Below, piece by piece: positions 14,201-26,200 of a stretch of 64,000 bases of DNA. Below the pieces are notes generated by a model, which was not told the DNA's origin, did not search any database, and saw only the letters and a list, made by a program, of their open reading frames with translations. The stretch spans positions 67,317,354 through 67,381,353 of the forward strand of contig CM067322.1 in the NCBI GenBank assembly GCA_034231615.1. Direction: 5' to 3'. How positions within the stretch are numbered: position 1 is the stretch's first letter; each line of letters starts with the position of its first letter. This DNA is from Meghimatium bilineatum. Taxonomy: Eukaryota > Mollusca > Gastropoda > Stylommatophora > Philomycidae. A program made the position numbers and the translations under genes.

Positions 14201-17200
14201 ATAATGTCTTATGGTTGGGATTTTCTAGATTACAGATTCTAGATTTCATGTTTCGCTCAGAAATATTGTTATATTTATTGTTATAAAAAACTGTATTTTC
14301 ATATATTTTATGCTGACTTTTATTTTGCTAATGATTTTACAAAGAAAATCTTGGAACATTAATAAACTCAGATGCTGTACAGAAAGTACAAATAAAAGAC
14401 TTGTTGTCATACCCAAAAAAAGGTAATTTCCAAGACGCAGATTACCCGAGAATGCAACTAAGTGAATGTCTTAATAATGAAATAGGTTTCCCAATTTAAA
14501 TACCTGGGCACCCAGATAACATCAGATGGAAGAAGTACATCAAAAGTATGAAACAGTATAGGCAGGCAAAAGCAAGAAATAAAAAGCATCCTGTTCAATA
14601 GGTCTCTATCAATAGAAGTAAGGAATATGTTCAATACATCTCTATCAATAGAAGTAAGGAAAAGTGTCCTGTCCATGTGTTGATGTGCCAGCAAGGAAAG
14701 AAATGAATAGTGACACTGATACTTGCCATGCATGTCATAAGAGGCACTATGGAGATAGAGGGTCAAGTGACCCAGAAGCCATGCTGAAGATGGATGTGTC
14801 AGGCCAAAAAGCGCAGATATTGCAGCTAAGTTGTAAACCATGGTCCAACATATTTCATTCTATGGACTACATTCTGCAAATCTTATAGAGTTTGAGAAAC
14901 ACATAAGAAGAAACTAGGTCTGGCTACACAGTTTCAGTGGCTAATTCTCTTGGGCATGTTCATTTCATTCATAAAAAAATGTTTTCCAAACATTGTGATA
15001 CAGAATATGTCTCATCCTATATTGACTCCATGGTAGAGTGAACACACCTCACAAACCAACTGTGGGTAATTAGTTTATGGTTTGAAAATCAATCATCCAC
15101 ATTGTACTGGTAACACAACTTAATGTTTTAGCAGTGTCTAAAACAGTTTATGCATGTTTATACTATGTCTCACCATGAATGTTCTGATCCAAGCATACTT
15201 TAGTTAGTAATGATTTGATTCTTGATTGGAAACCTGCATTGCTGCATAAGGGGCTTTCCCATAACTGCTTTGCTTGCCACCAGTCAGCCATCTAAAAGCA
15301 TATACGGTCAGTGTCCCAGTCAGCTATTGGTTGTGGGTTTTTCTGGTCTTTCCAGTGAGGACACACTTTACTCTGCCCTAGTCAATTTCATTTCTACTAT
15401 TCTCTGAACATGCACACTAACTCTTTCAGCATCCTCTTCATAATTTTTTAGTGTATTCATAGCTGCCCTAACTCAATCAGCTCAGGCTCTTCTTATCACT
15501 TTGCCATCCACTATTGTTTTTATTGCCAGTGCATGAGCTCTTTCATTGCCTCTGACTCCCACAGTCTTGATAGTAGATCCACATGATGCTTTGGACGTTG
15601 TTGAGAAGGGTAGTCCATTCCTCTCTTATTGTGCATTTTATTATCTTGAGCAGCATACTCTGGGAGTCTGTCAGAATCACTGTAGGTGTTAGTGGTTGCA
15701 TCATCAGCCATGTGAGAGCCACTGTTACTGCCTCTATCTCCATTTCAATTTCAATTAGCGTCCAAGATGGCGACCATGCTAGTCGCGATGTTTTTGTCTC
15801 ACTGTTTATGTGATTTGAATTTTGTGGATTGTGCTAGTTGTGTTGTTTAATTGTGTACTCAAGTGATAAATGGATATGTTTCCGCACTTTAATGTTGCTA
15901 TTTGCAAGATTCGAGCGCTGACAAAGGAGAAACTTGTTTTTTTTGTTATTGTCAATCGGATACAAACATCTCATTTGGTGACCTATTCTCGCCGCTGGGG
16001 CGGGTTCACTGACCGTGTCAGAATGGTCTGCCCTATTTTTACACTGTGTCAACCTGTTACAGTCGATGTGATATTGGGCGACACACTGTAGCTATTATGG
16101 ACACACACAGTGCTAAGAAATAAGCCAACCTAGCATTGTTAACAAAGGCTTTGTCTACCTAGGCTTAAAAAGTCTGTGCGGCGAAATACTCGGAAGAAGT
16201 TGGCAGGTAACTCAACGGGTACATAGGCGCTAACAGCAGAGCTGTGTGGACAGCATAGGGCACAGTTAGACACATAGTACGCTTTGGCCATCCACTGCAC
16301 CTGATTTTCTCCCAGTTGTCTCGACTTTGTCTTGCCACTGGACCAAGATAAAACTCAGGAGAGAGAGTGTGGTTGACGATTAGCGCAACTCTTCCAAACT
16401 ATAAACCAACTTCAGCGCTAGTCATTTCTCAACCCATTTATTTACTTATCTTTACTAATTGAATATGAAGAGAACAAAGTGTGAATCAATCCTAGTTGGT
16501 TCATGGAATGTCCTGACACTTACGGATATCTCAGATGTAAACGGACCAGAAAGAGGATGGTCATTCAAAGACGCACTATTAACTTTATTATTTTATTATT
16601 TATTGTTATTATTATTATGGTTGAGTTTTTGGTCATCGTCGATCACGATGGACGAACATCATCATCATCTCCATTTCATGCTCAATGTTGTGGGACAGGT
16701 AGCATATTTTTAAACCAGTTTCTTGCCATTTTGGTAATCATCAAAGCTCCATCTGCATTTCTTTGTTTCTCTTACTGAGCCATCTATGTAAATAATTATT
16801 AAATATCAATATTAATATTCAAATTAGTAATGAACTCATTATAAGTTGGAGCATGGTCTAAACTCATTTGTAGGCATAAAAGCCTCACTGTAATCATATC
16901 CGTGTCCATAGAAATAGGTATATTTGCATGGATTTTCATTAGTTAGTCGTCGGATAATCATCACTGCAAACTGGACACGTCCAAAGTTGCTCCGATCTCT
17001 CCTTGAGTGTATCCGCCATTACACTTCTGCTGACAGTACCGGTCCAATGCTGGTTGACCATCATTCTTCTGCGCCCTCCAAAATATTAACTTCTAGCAAC
17101 ACACCATTTCAATCCCTGTTCTTTTATCCTAGCCATTGAGAAGGAATCATCATCCACATTAGTCTCACTCTCGCATGTTATATCTCTTAAGGAGTTTAAA

Positions 17201-20200
17201 ACGTCAGCGCGATCCATTGCCCCATCGCCCTGTGCCACAATCGCGCATGATGCAAGTTAATCCACCACTCTTTCATTGCCTCAAACGCCTACATGTCCCA
17301 GCATGAAAATAAATGTAACCACTTTCAAGCTCGCCTTTCTCAAGTCCTCAATCCAATTCGCGAACGAGACCCACTTGTACCTTCTTAATCATACTCATAG
17401 AGTCACGAAAAATGCAGACCTGCATTACCTTCTGTGTGCGTAGCCACTCAAATGCCCTGGTCATCGCCATAGTCTCCATGGTCATACTACTCGTAGTGGC
17501 CGCAAAGGCACCACTCTCCTCCTTGATCATTTTACCTGTGCACTGAGCTGTGAAAGCCCAAGCACTACGAACATGCCTAATCACAGATCCATCAGTGTAT
17601 ATAATCACATCCCCCTCTTTGGTATTCTCACTGATTAAAGCCTGCACTTCTTTCTCCACAGCTGTGGGGCACCATTCTCTGCATTCCCTGCTAAGTGATA
17701 TTACTACTCTCAAACAAGTTTCGAAATCTGTGGGTAGACTTATCCATTCCGCATCTGCTGCCACATCCTGCAATCTGCACACGCTTTGTATGACATCCTC
17801 AGCACATCCCATCCACGACCTCCCTCTCTTGAGCCTGCTGCATGGATTTTCATGTTCTATTGCAGCTGTGTTTTAAGAGTGCATCTAATTCAAATAACAA
17901 AATACACCATAATTATTTTAATCATGGTGAAAAAAAAATAGGATTATTAGTTTGCTTCTACAAATGTAAGACTAATCGTAGATGTAATAAATGATCAAAG
18001 ACAAATGATATGAATAAACCACCAGTATACCTTCTTTAACAGTCGTTGGTTTTCCTTTTCAAGTTCAAGAATCATCTCTGAATTCTGTGAGAGTGCATCT
18101 TTCTTTGTCTCAGCAAGTGTAGATACAAGGCGCTGATTTTCCAGTTCCAGACGCAGAATTCTGGTATGTGATGTCTCTGAGAGTTGTTCAGACAAAGTGT
18201 AGCCCATATCTATAAACATGTGAGAAGAATGTGATCACTTGATGTTCCCTTAAATCTTAGGGACTTTAAGGCTGTGTTTGGTGACCTAGATATTTGTTTC
18301 TCAGATCATCATATATTTTCTTGTGATACACTTACATGACATCGCTCACAATATATTTGTTTCTCAGATCATCATATATTTTCTTGTGATACACTTACAT
18401 GACATCGCTCACAATATATTTGTGTTGACAATCCATACTTTCTGCACCAAAAAGTGACAAATTATAAATATTTCTTAATAGGAAGAGACAAAGTTTTAGA
18501 GACTCCCAAAACTAAATAACATAAATATATATCTAACAATTCACAAAAAAACAGAGTTGACATTTCAATGAAATAGCATTACTCAAGAAAAAAACGTCAA
18601 ATGGAGCACAAACAATAAAACTAATAATAAAATAGTAATATTGTGAATGGACTAGATTCTAGACATTTTATCATCATCTACAGAAAGCGTATCCTATACA
18701 GGATGTAGCAGTCATCACAGCCTTTTGAAACTTCTGCCGACCTTGAGCCAGTCTTCCTGCTTCTGTTACTGTCATGTTCAGGTGGTCATTGATGTCTTGT
18801 GTCTATCTTCTTCTTTCTAGACATTTAATTATAGAAATATTCACAGAAATAATGTTGTATTATAGTAGAAGCAATAATTTTTTTTAAATAGGAGGAATGA
18901 GAATACAACAAAACTTAGGACTGGAAACAAAGAAAATGGCAGAATAGCACATCTAGTATAGGAAGTAATTTTATTGAGACCGTAAAACTTCAAGGCAACC
19001 ATTTTTTGATGCAAAAGGGCCAGATACAGAAATACACAGCATGTTGAAGGCGGACAAAAAAAGCTAATATAAAGCGTAATTATACATGGTAATGATACTC
19101 AAAATACATTTTAACATTTTTTAACTTGTGGACATAACATATATATATGTACATTTAGGTACAAACAAATTGATGTAATTTATTACAGTTATGTGGTTCT
19201 AGAGCTGGCTTGAAATTAGCACTTCATTATTTTTAGAAGCATCGCAGGTCAAAAATTATGATCTTTGTTTGAGTACTGGTGGACAAGGTAATGTGCGTCA
19301 GCTGGCCAGGTCTAATCTGCGGGCCATAGATTGCCAACACCTGCTTTAGGGTGTCATACTGAATTCTATAACTATTCTCAAGGACATAGCAAGCCTTGTC
19401 ATTAGTGGAGTAAGATTTTATTAGGTAACTTAAGTTAAGTGGCAAAACACCACAATATTACATGTTATAGAAATGTGCAGCAATAGGAGTAAGAGGTTTT
19501 ATGGTTTTTACCATGAAGATGATAGCAAAGTGGTCACGAAGCTGGCAAAAGGCTTAGTATTTGCACAGTGATGAGAAGATACAGTGCTGACTTAATCTTG
19601 GAAATTATAGATTTGCTAGAAAATGAAGATGACTGAAAGATGATAATAAATATGTACCAAAAAAATGACAGAAATGGGAGAGACCAGAAATGAGGGAAGA
19701 AAGTGTGTCCTCTCTGGAAAGATCCATAGATCACATCTAACTGGGATTTTGATTCTGAATACTCTTGAGTGGCTGATAGAGCAGAGAACGGAGCACATAT
19801 GGGAATTTCCACTGTGTTTTAATGCTGGCTTCTAATGAATAACAAAAATAGGAAACCTTTAACCTTTACGATTCTGCTGTCGCAATATTGCGCCTATGAG
19901 CACAGCTCTATTGTGCCTGTGGGCGCAATCCCGCTACATACGACATCGCCAGATTCCCGAGTACGGAACTTCACAAAGTAATGATCCCGTGACGTATAAA
20001 ACCCGCCAAACGAAGCTAGGAATACGTCACAGTTTAAAGGTCAAATTCCTTTACACATTATGATTGCAAGAAGAGAGAAAGCCGGCTGGTTTTGTCAACA
20101 AATTTCTAGAGCAACGTTAGCCATTTTGTAGCCATATTTTACTATCAAATTGAGTACCGCGTGGCATGGCTACGTGATCGTGACTACATGTTTTAATTGT

Positions 20201-23200
20201 TGTTTTTGTGTTTAATATGTTGTTATTTGATAAGAATGTTTGTGTAGTTGTTCAAAAACACAAAAATAATATGTATCAGGGGTGCCCACGTGTGTGCATA
20301 GACAATACTTAAACTTCGTGTCAGCCTAGACCTAGTGTTGACCGGACGGATGTTATATGCGATTTCTTCACGTTTTATTATTTTTTTTTAGTTCATATTA
20401 TATTAGTTTTGATATAAAACAATATATATACAATAAGTATAGGGATTTATGAGGATTTTATCAATGTTTCCACACATTGCTCAAGTATTAGGGTCGTCAA
20501 GAAGTTATATGTGCGATTTCTTCTTCTTCTTCAGCGTTCATTCTCAAACTCCCGCTGGATCTCTCTTGTAGCAGGACCATGGTCCTTATTGGATTTCCAG
20601 CAGGATGTAGTCCAGAGAATGGAAATGCGTTGTGTCGCCGTTTTATTTGCGCCAATGGCCCGACACATCTGTCTTCGGCAGATATGTGCGATTTGAAAAT
20701 GGCATTTTGCGATTTTTTCCCCTGAATTTTCAACTTCACAACTTGCTCACAACTGTCATATCATACATACAACAACAAAAAAACATGACTATTCACTCCT
20801 TTATTTAGATATGCAAAAATTATTTTGATATCTTTTAAAACAAAAAAAGTTATTACGTTTTCAAAACACCCAACATCAATAACACAAATTTTCCAAAAAA
20901 GAATTCAGGCCCCAGGGGATGTTTCTTAACCTTTCGGGCCCTGAATTAAAAATTAAGAAATATCCCCTTGGGCCTGAATTCTTTTTTGGAAAATTTGCAT
21001 TATTGATGGTGGGTGTTTTGAAAACGTGATAACTTTTTTGTTTTAAAAGATATCAAAATAATTTTTGCATATCTACATAAAGGAGTGAATAGTGAACATA
21101 GTCATATTTTTTTTGTTGTTGTATGTATGATATGACAGTTGTGATTTCTTCACGTTTTATTATTTTTTTTAGTTCAAATTATATTAGTTTTGATATAAAA
21201 CAATATATATACAATAAGTTTAGATATTTATGAGGATTTTATCAATGTTTCCACACATTGCTCAAGTATTAGGTTCGTCAAGAAGTTATATGTGCGATTT
21301 GAAAATGGCGTTTTGCGATTTTATCCCCCGGAATTTTCAACTTCACAACTTGCTCACAACTGTCATATCATACATACAACAACAAAAAAAATATGACTAT
21401 GTTCACTATTCACTCCTTTATGTAGATATGCAAAAATTATTTTGATATCTTTTAAAACAAACAAGTTATCACGTTTTCAAAACACCCACCATCAATAATG
21501 CAAATTTTCCAAAAAAGAATTCAGGCCCAAGGGGATATTTCTTAATTTTTAATTCAGGGCCCGAAAGGTTAAGAAACATCCCCTGGGGCCTGAATTCTTT
21601 TTTGGAAAATTTGTGTTATTGATGTTGGGTGTTTTGAAAACGTAATAACTTTTTTTGTTTTAAAAGATATCAAAATAATTTTTGCATATCTAAATAAAGG
21701 AGTGAATAGTCATGTTTTTTTGTTGTTGTATGTATGATATGACAGTTGTGAGCAAGTTGTGAAGTTGAAAATTCCGGGGGATAAAATCGCAAAACGCCAT
21801 TTTCAAATCGCACATATAACTTCTTGACGAACCTAATACTTGAGCAATGTGTGGAAACATTGATAAAATCCTCATAAATATCTAAACTTATTGTATATAT
21901 ATTGTTTTATATCAAAACTAATATAATTTGAACTAAAAAAAATAATAAAACGTGAAGAAATCGCATATAACGTCCGTCCGGTAAACACTAGGTCTAGCCC
22001 GACACGCAGCTTAATTATTGTCTATGCACACATGTGGCACCCCTGATACATATTATTTTTGTGTTTTTGAACGACTACACAAACATTCTTATCAAATAAC
22101 AACATATTAAATACAAAAAACCACAATTAAAACATGTATTCACGATCACTTAGCCATGCCACGCGGTACTCAATTTGATAGTAAAATGTAGCTAAAAAAT
22201 GGCCACCGTAGCTCTAGAAATTTGTTGACAAAACAAGCCGGCTTTCTCTCTTCTTGCAATCGTAATGTGTAAAGGAATTTGACCTTTAAACTGTGACGTA
22301 TTCCTAGCTTCGTTTTGCAGGTTTTATATGTCACGGGATTATTACTTCGTGAAGTTCCGTACTTGGGAATTGGGCGATGTCTTATGTAGCGGGATTGCGC
22401 CCGCAGGCACAATGGAGCTGTGCTCATAGGCGCAATATTGCGACCGCAGAGTCATAAAGGTTAATTTTTAATTCAGGGCTCTAAAGGTAAACCAGTGTTT
22501 TTCTCCTTTTTTACTGTGATTTGGACATAATTTTTTTTTAAATTTGATGTTACTCGAATATAAGACGAAGAGTATGAAGTCATCTCTGATTTTTTTCCAA
22601 AAATTCTCGGGTTATACATGGAACTTAATGGTACTATATGCCAGAAATTATAAATGAGTAAATCATTAAGCAAATGTGTCCATAAGATTGCATGTTAAAA
22701 CTGGAAGACAGTCCTGTATAGTTGTCAAGAAAAACTGAACAAGAGCTCACCACCAATTCTATTTCTAGCTGCTGACAGTTCTGTTTCTAGACTGGAACTC
22801 TCATTCATGCTTGTCTTTCTCTGGAATTCTAACTTAGCATGTTCTTGTGTCAAGAATTCAATCTTTTCTCTATCTAAATCTCTTTCCTGAAATGCAAGAT
22901 AAATCACAAAAGGTATATTTAAATATAGTTTCCATATATCCTACAATATCTTTTACATATTTTCTAAATTTAACTTTTATGACCCTACGGGCAGGTGAAA
23001 ACGACATCAGGTATACGTCACTAAGGTATTAACAGTAGATTTATCTGCCAGTTGCTATGTTATGATCCATCAGTACGGAACTGCATGAAGTTAAGTTCAC
23101 ATGTCATAAAAGTCGCGCCATTCAAAGGTGGGAATATTTCACATTTCTACTTTCATTCTTTTAGGTTACATTGTAAAATGGAGCAGTATGATTATATTTG

Positions 23201-26200
23201 AATGCCGGTTTCACTGGAAGGATTTCTGCTGAATTTTCTATGCTATATTTCAAGCGATGTTTATGGATTATGTTCTGACAATGATTTCTTGAGAATTACA
23301 GTTGTTTTCAAAGATAATAATATTAAAATGTTACTTTCGGAGAATTAAGCCAGACATTTTGTCATTTTCATATGGGACTAGGACAATGGATTAATTAGGG
23401 TTGAGTCCAATGGAAATATCTTTAGGCCAAATGTTGAACAGTTCTGATCGGCATGGTAGGTGAGTGACATGTTTTATTATTTGTTTTCCTTGTGTTTTAT
23501 TTGTTTAAATATTATTAGAATGTTCATTTATTTATGGAACATAGACTTCTTCTTCTTCTTCTTTCGTTCACTTGAAACATGTCTATATCTGTAATTCTGT
23601 CTCCTTAATAAAACTCACTGTCTTTTGTAGTTCATACAGTGTCCCATAGAGTTTTGATTCCAGTGTTGTTTCCTCTGGCCAATATGTCTGCCTCAGCGTT
23701 TCATGCTCAGAACACTCTTGAAGTATATGTTTGGCACTCTGTGCTGCCTGTCCACATGTACACATGGCCGTGTTGCCAATCTTGAACTTTGTATACATGT
23801 GACTGCGGAGTCGGTTGTGTCCTGTTCTGAGACGTAGAATTATAACTTGTTCTGATCTGTTCATATTGTGATAGTCATCTTGTGTTGGTGTTTGTGGCTT
23901 TCTTATTGACTTTATCATCTGTTTTTTCTGATGGTAGGTGATTGGTATATCTGGTTGGTCTTCGGCAGCACCTTCCTTAGCCAGTTGGTCTGCTTTTTCA
24001 TTTCCTGGTATTCCACAGTGAGAGGGTATCCACTGCATGGTTACCCTATACTGGTAAGACAATTCGCTAAGTAGTTTTTTTAAGTCTGTTAGTTTTCCAG
24101 ACTGGAGAGCTTGAAGCACTGACCTTGCATCTGTCAGGAATACCACAGGCTGTAGGTCAGAGTTGGAGTTCAGCAGTTTTTTAGCTGCCACACTAATTGC
24201 CTGGATTTCTGCATCATAATTATTGCAGAATTTTCCTGTCGGTGTTCTGATTGTATCTCTAGGCTTGTGTGGATATTCTATATATACACCTGCACCTCCA
24301 TTCCTCACAGCATTCTGTGCTGACCCATCTGTGTACACTCTGACCCATATATCTTGTGGATATTCCTCATCCAGGAAACTGAGGGTGATTGTCATTCGCT
24401 GCACACTGTTCTGTTCGTCCTCTCTTAGTATTCCTTTCACATGGGTCTGAATGTATATTGGCATTCCATGGCTTTCACTCCACAGGGTTTGCTCTGGTAC
24501 AGACCTTAAGGGGCTGCCAACTTCAGGTAGGTCTGTAAGTTGTCTACGGAGTCGTTTAGCTTGATGGATAAAGCTGCTCCTTTTCAGTCGTCCCATTGCT
24601 AGATTTTGGAATCTTTCCTTCATTGGATGACTTGGCATACACTGAAACTTTTCTGCTTGAATTAGTACTTTTGTGTCTCTGCGTTCGCCAAGTGTTTGCA
24701 TTCTTCCCATTTTCTGCATCTCTGCTATGGGTGTTGATTTCATTGCTCCCAACATTATTCTAAGTGCCTGGTTTTGCACTTTATCTAGATCTTGTAATGT
24801 GGTGTTTGATGCAGGACACCACGCAGCTGAACCGTATTCCAGGTGTGGTCTTATGCCTTGCTGGTAAACTTTACTGAGTATATTTCCACTGGCTCCCCAT
24901 GTGGTTCCACTTAGTTTTCTCAGGATAGCTAGCTTCCTCCTGGCTTTTGTTGTTGCTTTGTTTATGTGCTGCTTCCATGTCAGCTTATCATCAAAAGTAA
25001 CTCCGAGGTATGTGGGTTGTTTGTCTTCTTTCAAGAGCTCTCCATCTATCTTGATATGACCAGCTTTTTGTTTTGGTGAGAGGGTAAAGAGTGTAGTGCT
25101 GCACTTATCTGTGTTAATGCTGACGCACCATCTATTAGCCCATAAGGTTAGGGCATCGATAGCTCTTTGTATTTGTTTAGTGGCCACTGTTGCATGTTCT
25201 TCCGTGCACCAGATCACCAGGTCGTCAGCATACATTGCCACTTTGATCCCATGTGGTAGTTCAGCAACTAGGTCATTGATGTAAACCAAGAAAAGTGTGG
25301 GTGACAGGACTCCTCCCTGGGGGACTCCATGACGCAGTAGAACTTTCTTGCTCTTGCGACCATCTAATTGTACCCTGGCTCTTCTATTATGCAGGTATGC
25401 TTTTACCCATTTGTACATTCTTGAGCTAACCCTGCAATTTCGCAATTTCTTTAGGAGCCCTTCTTTCCAGACCTTATCAAATGCTTTCCTGAGGTCTATC
25501 CATGCTGCTAGTACCAGTTTCTTTTCTTGGAAGGCATCCTCAATCTCTTGGGAGAGGTAGTTTGCCTGATCTTCAGTAGAGTAGCACTGTCTGAAACCTG
25601 CTTGCTGTGATACCAGAAGGTTTTCACTTTCAAGGTACCACTGCATCCTAAGATTGATAATGCGTTCCATTGTTTTACATAGACAGCTTGTGAGGCTGAT
25701 GGGCCTGTAGTTGGAGACTGTGTTGCCATCTTTTCCTGATTTGAGGAGTGGTATCATTATTGCTTCTCTCCACGCCTGTGGTACATTACCTGTGGACCAG
25801 CTTGTGTTAAAGATCTGCAGTAGCTTTGCTCTTGCTGCACTTCCCAGGTTTCTAATCATTTCATTGGACACTCCATCAGCTCCAGGGGACTTTTTCATTT
25901 TCAATTTGGATATTGCATGCTCCAGTTCTCTCATTGTGATTGGTGCCTCCATGACTTCAGGTATAGGTTCACCTTGTCCAATGTTTTGCTGGTTCTCTCG
26001 AACCTCCTGTTGTTTGTCTGGGCTTACTTTGACGTTATTGTCTTCTGCAAAGGAATCTGCAAAGTAATCAGCTGCATGTTTACCTGTTAAAATGTTTCTA
26101 TCTTTATAAAGTGTGATCCTGGTGTTTCTCCCTGTACCTTCATCATTTAGTTGTTTTACAAGTTTCCATAATTTCCTAGTATCTCTTTCTAGGTTCAGCG

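Larger units (their letters stand above)
19859..22464. mobile_element. nested palindromic TTAA-flanked element (foldback)
   Basis: TTAA at 19859-19862 and 22461-22464 flank terminal repeats cctttacgattctgc / inverse cctttatgactctgc. The left arm 19863-20925 is 888 bp once the SINE and its duplication (175 bp) are removed; the right arm 21573-22460 is also 888 bp. The arms are inverted copies. Without the inner element they meet at ggatgtttc-TTAA-gaaacatcc, a palindrome with no spacer. A second foldback element (20930-21568) sits at that central TTAA. No transposase gene is present. TTAA targets and CCTTTA ends recall piggyBac-type non-autonomous elements. Confidence 0.85.

Noticed and set aside
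25711-26067. 118-codon plus frame and other plus frames at 24-27 kb
   Set aside because: Antisense or shifted-frame shadows of the I-like LINE ORF.
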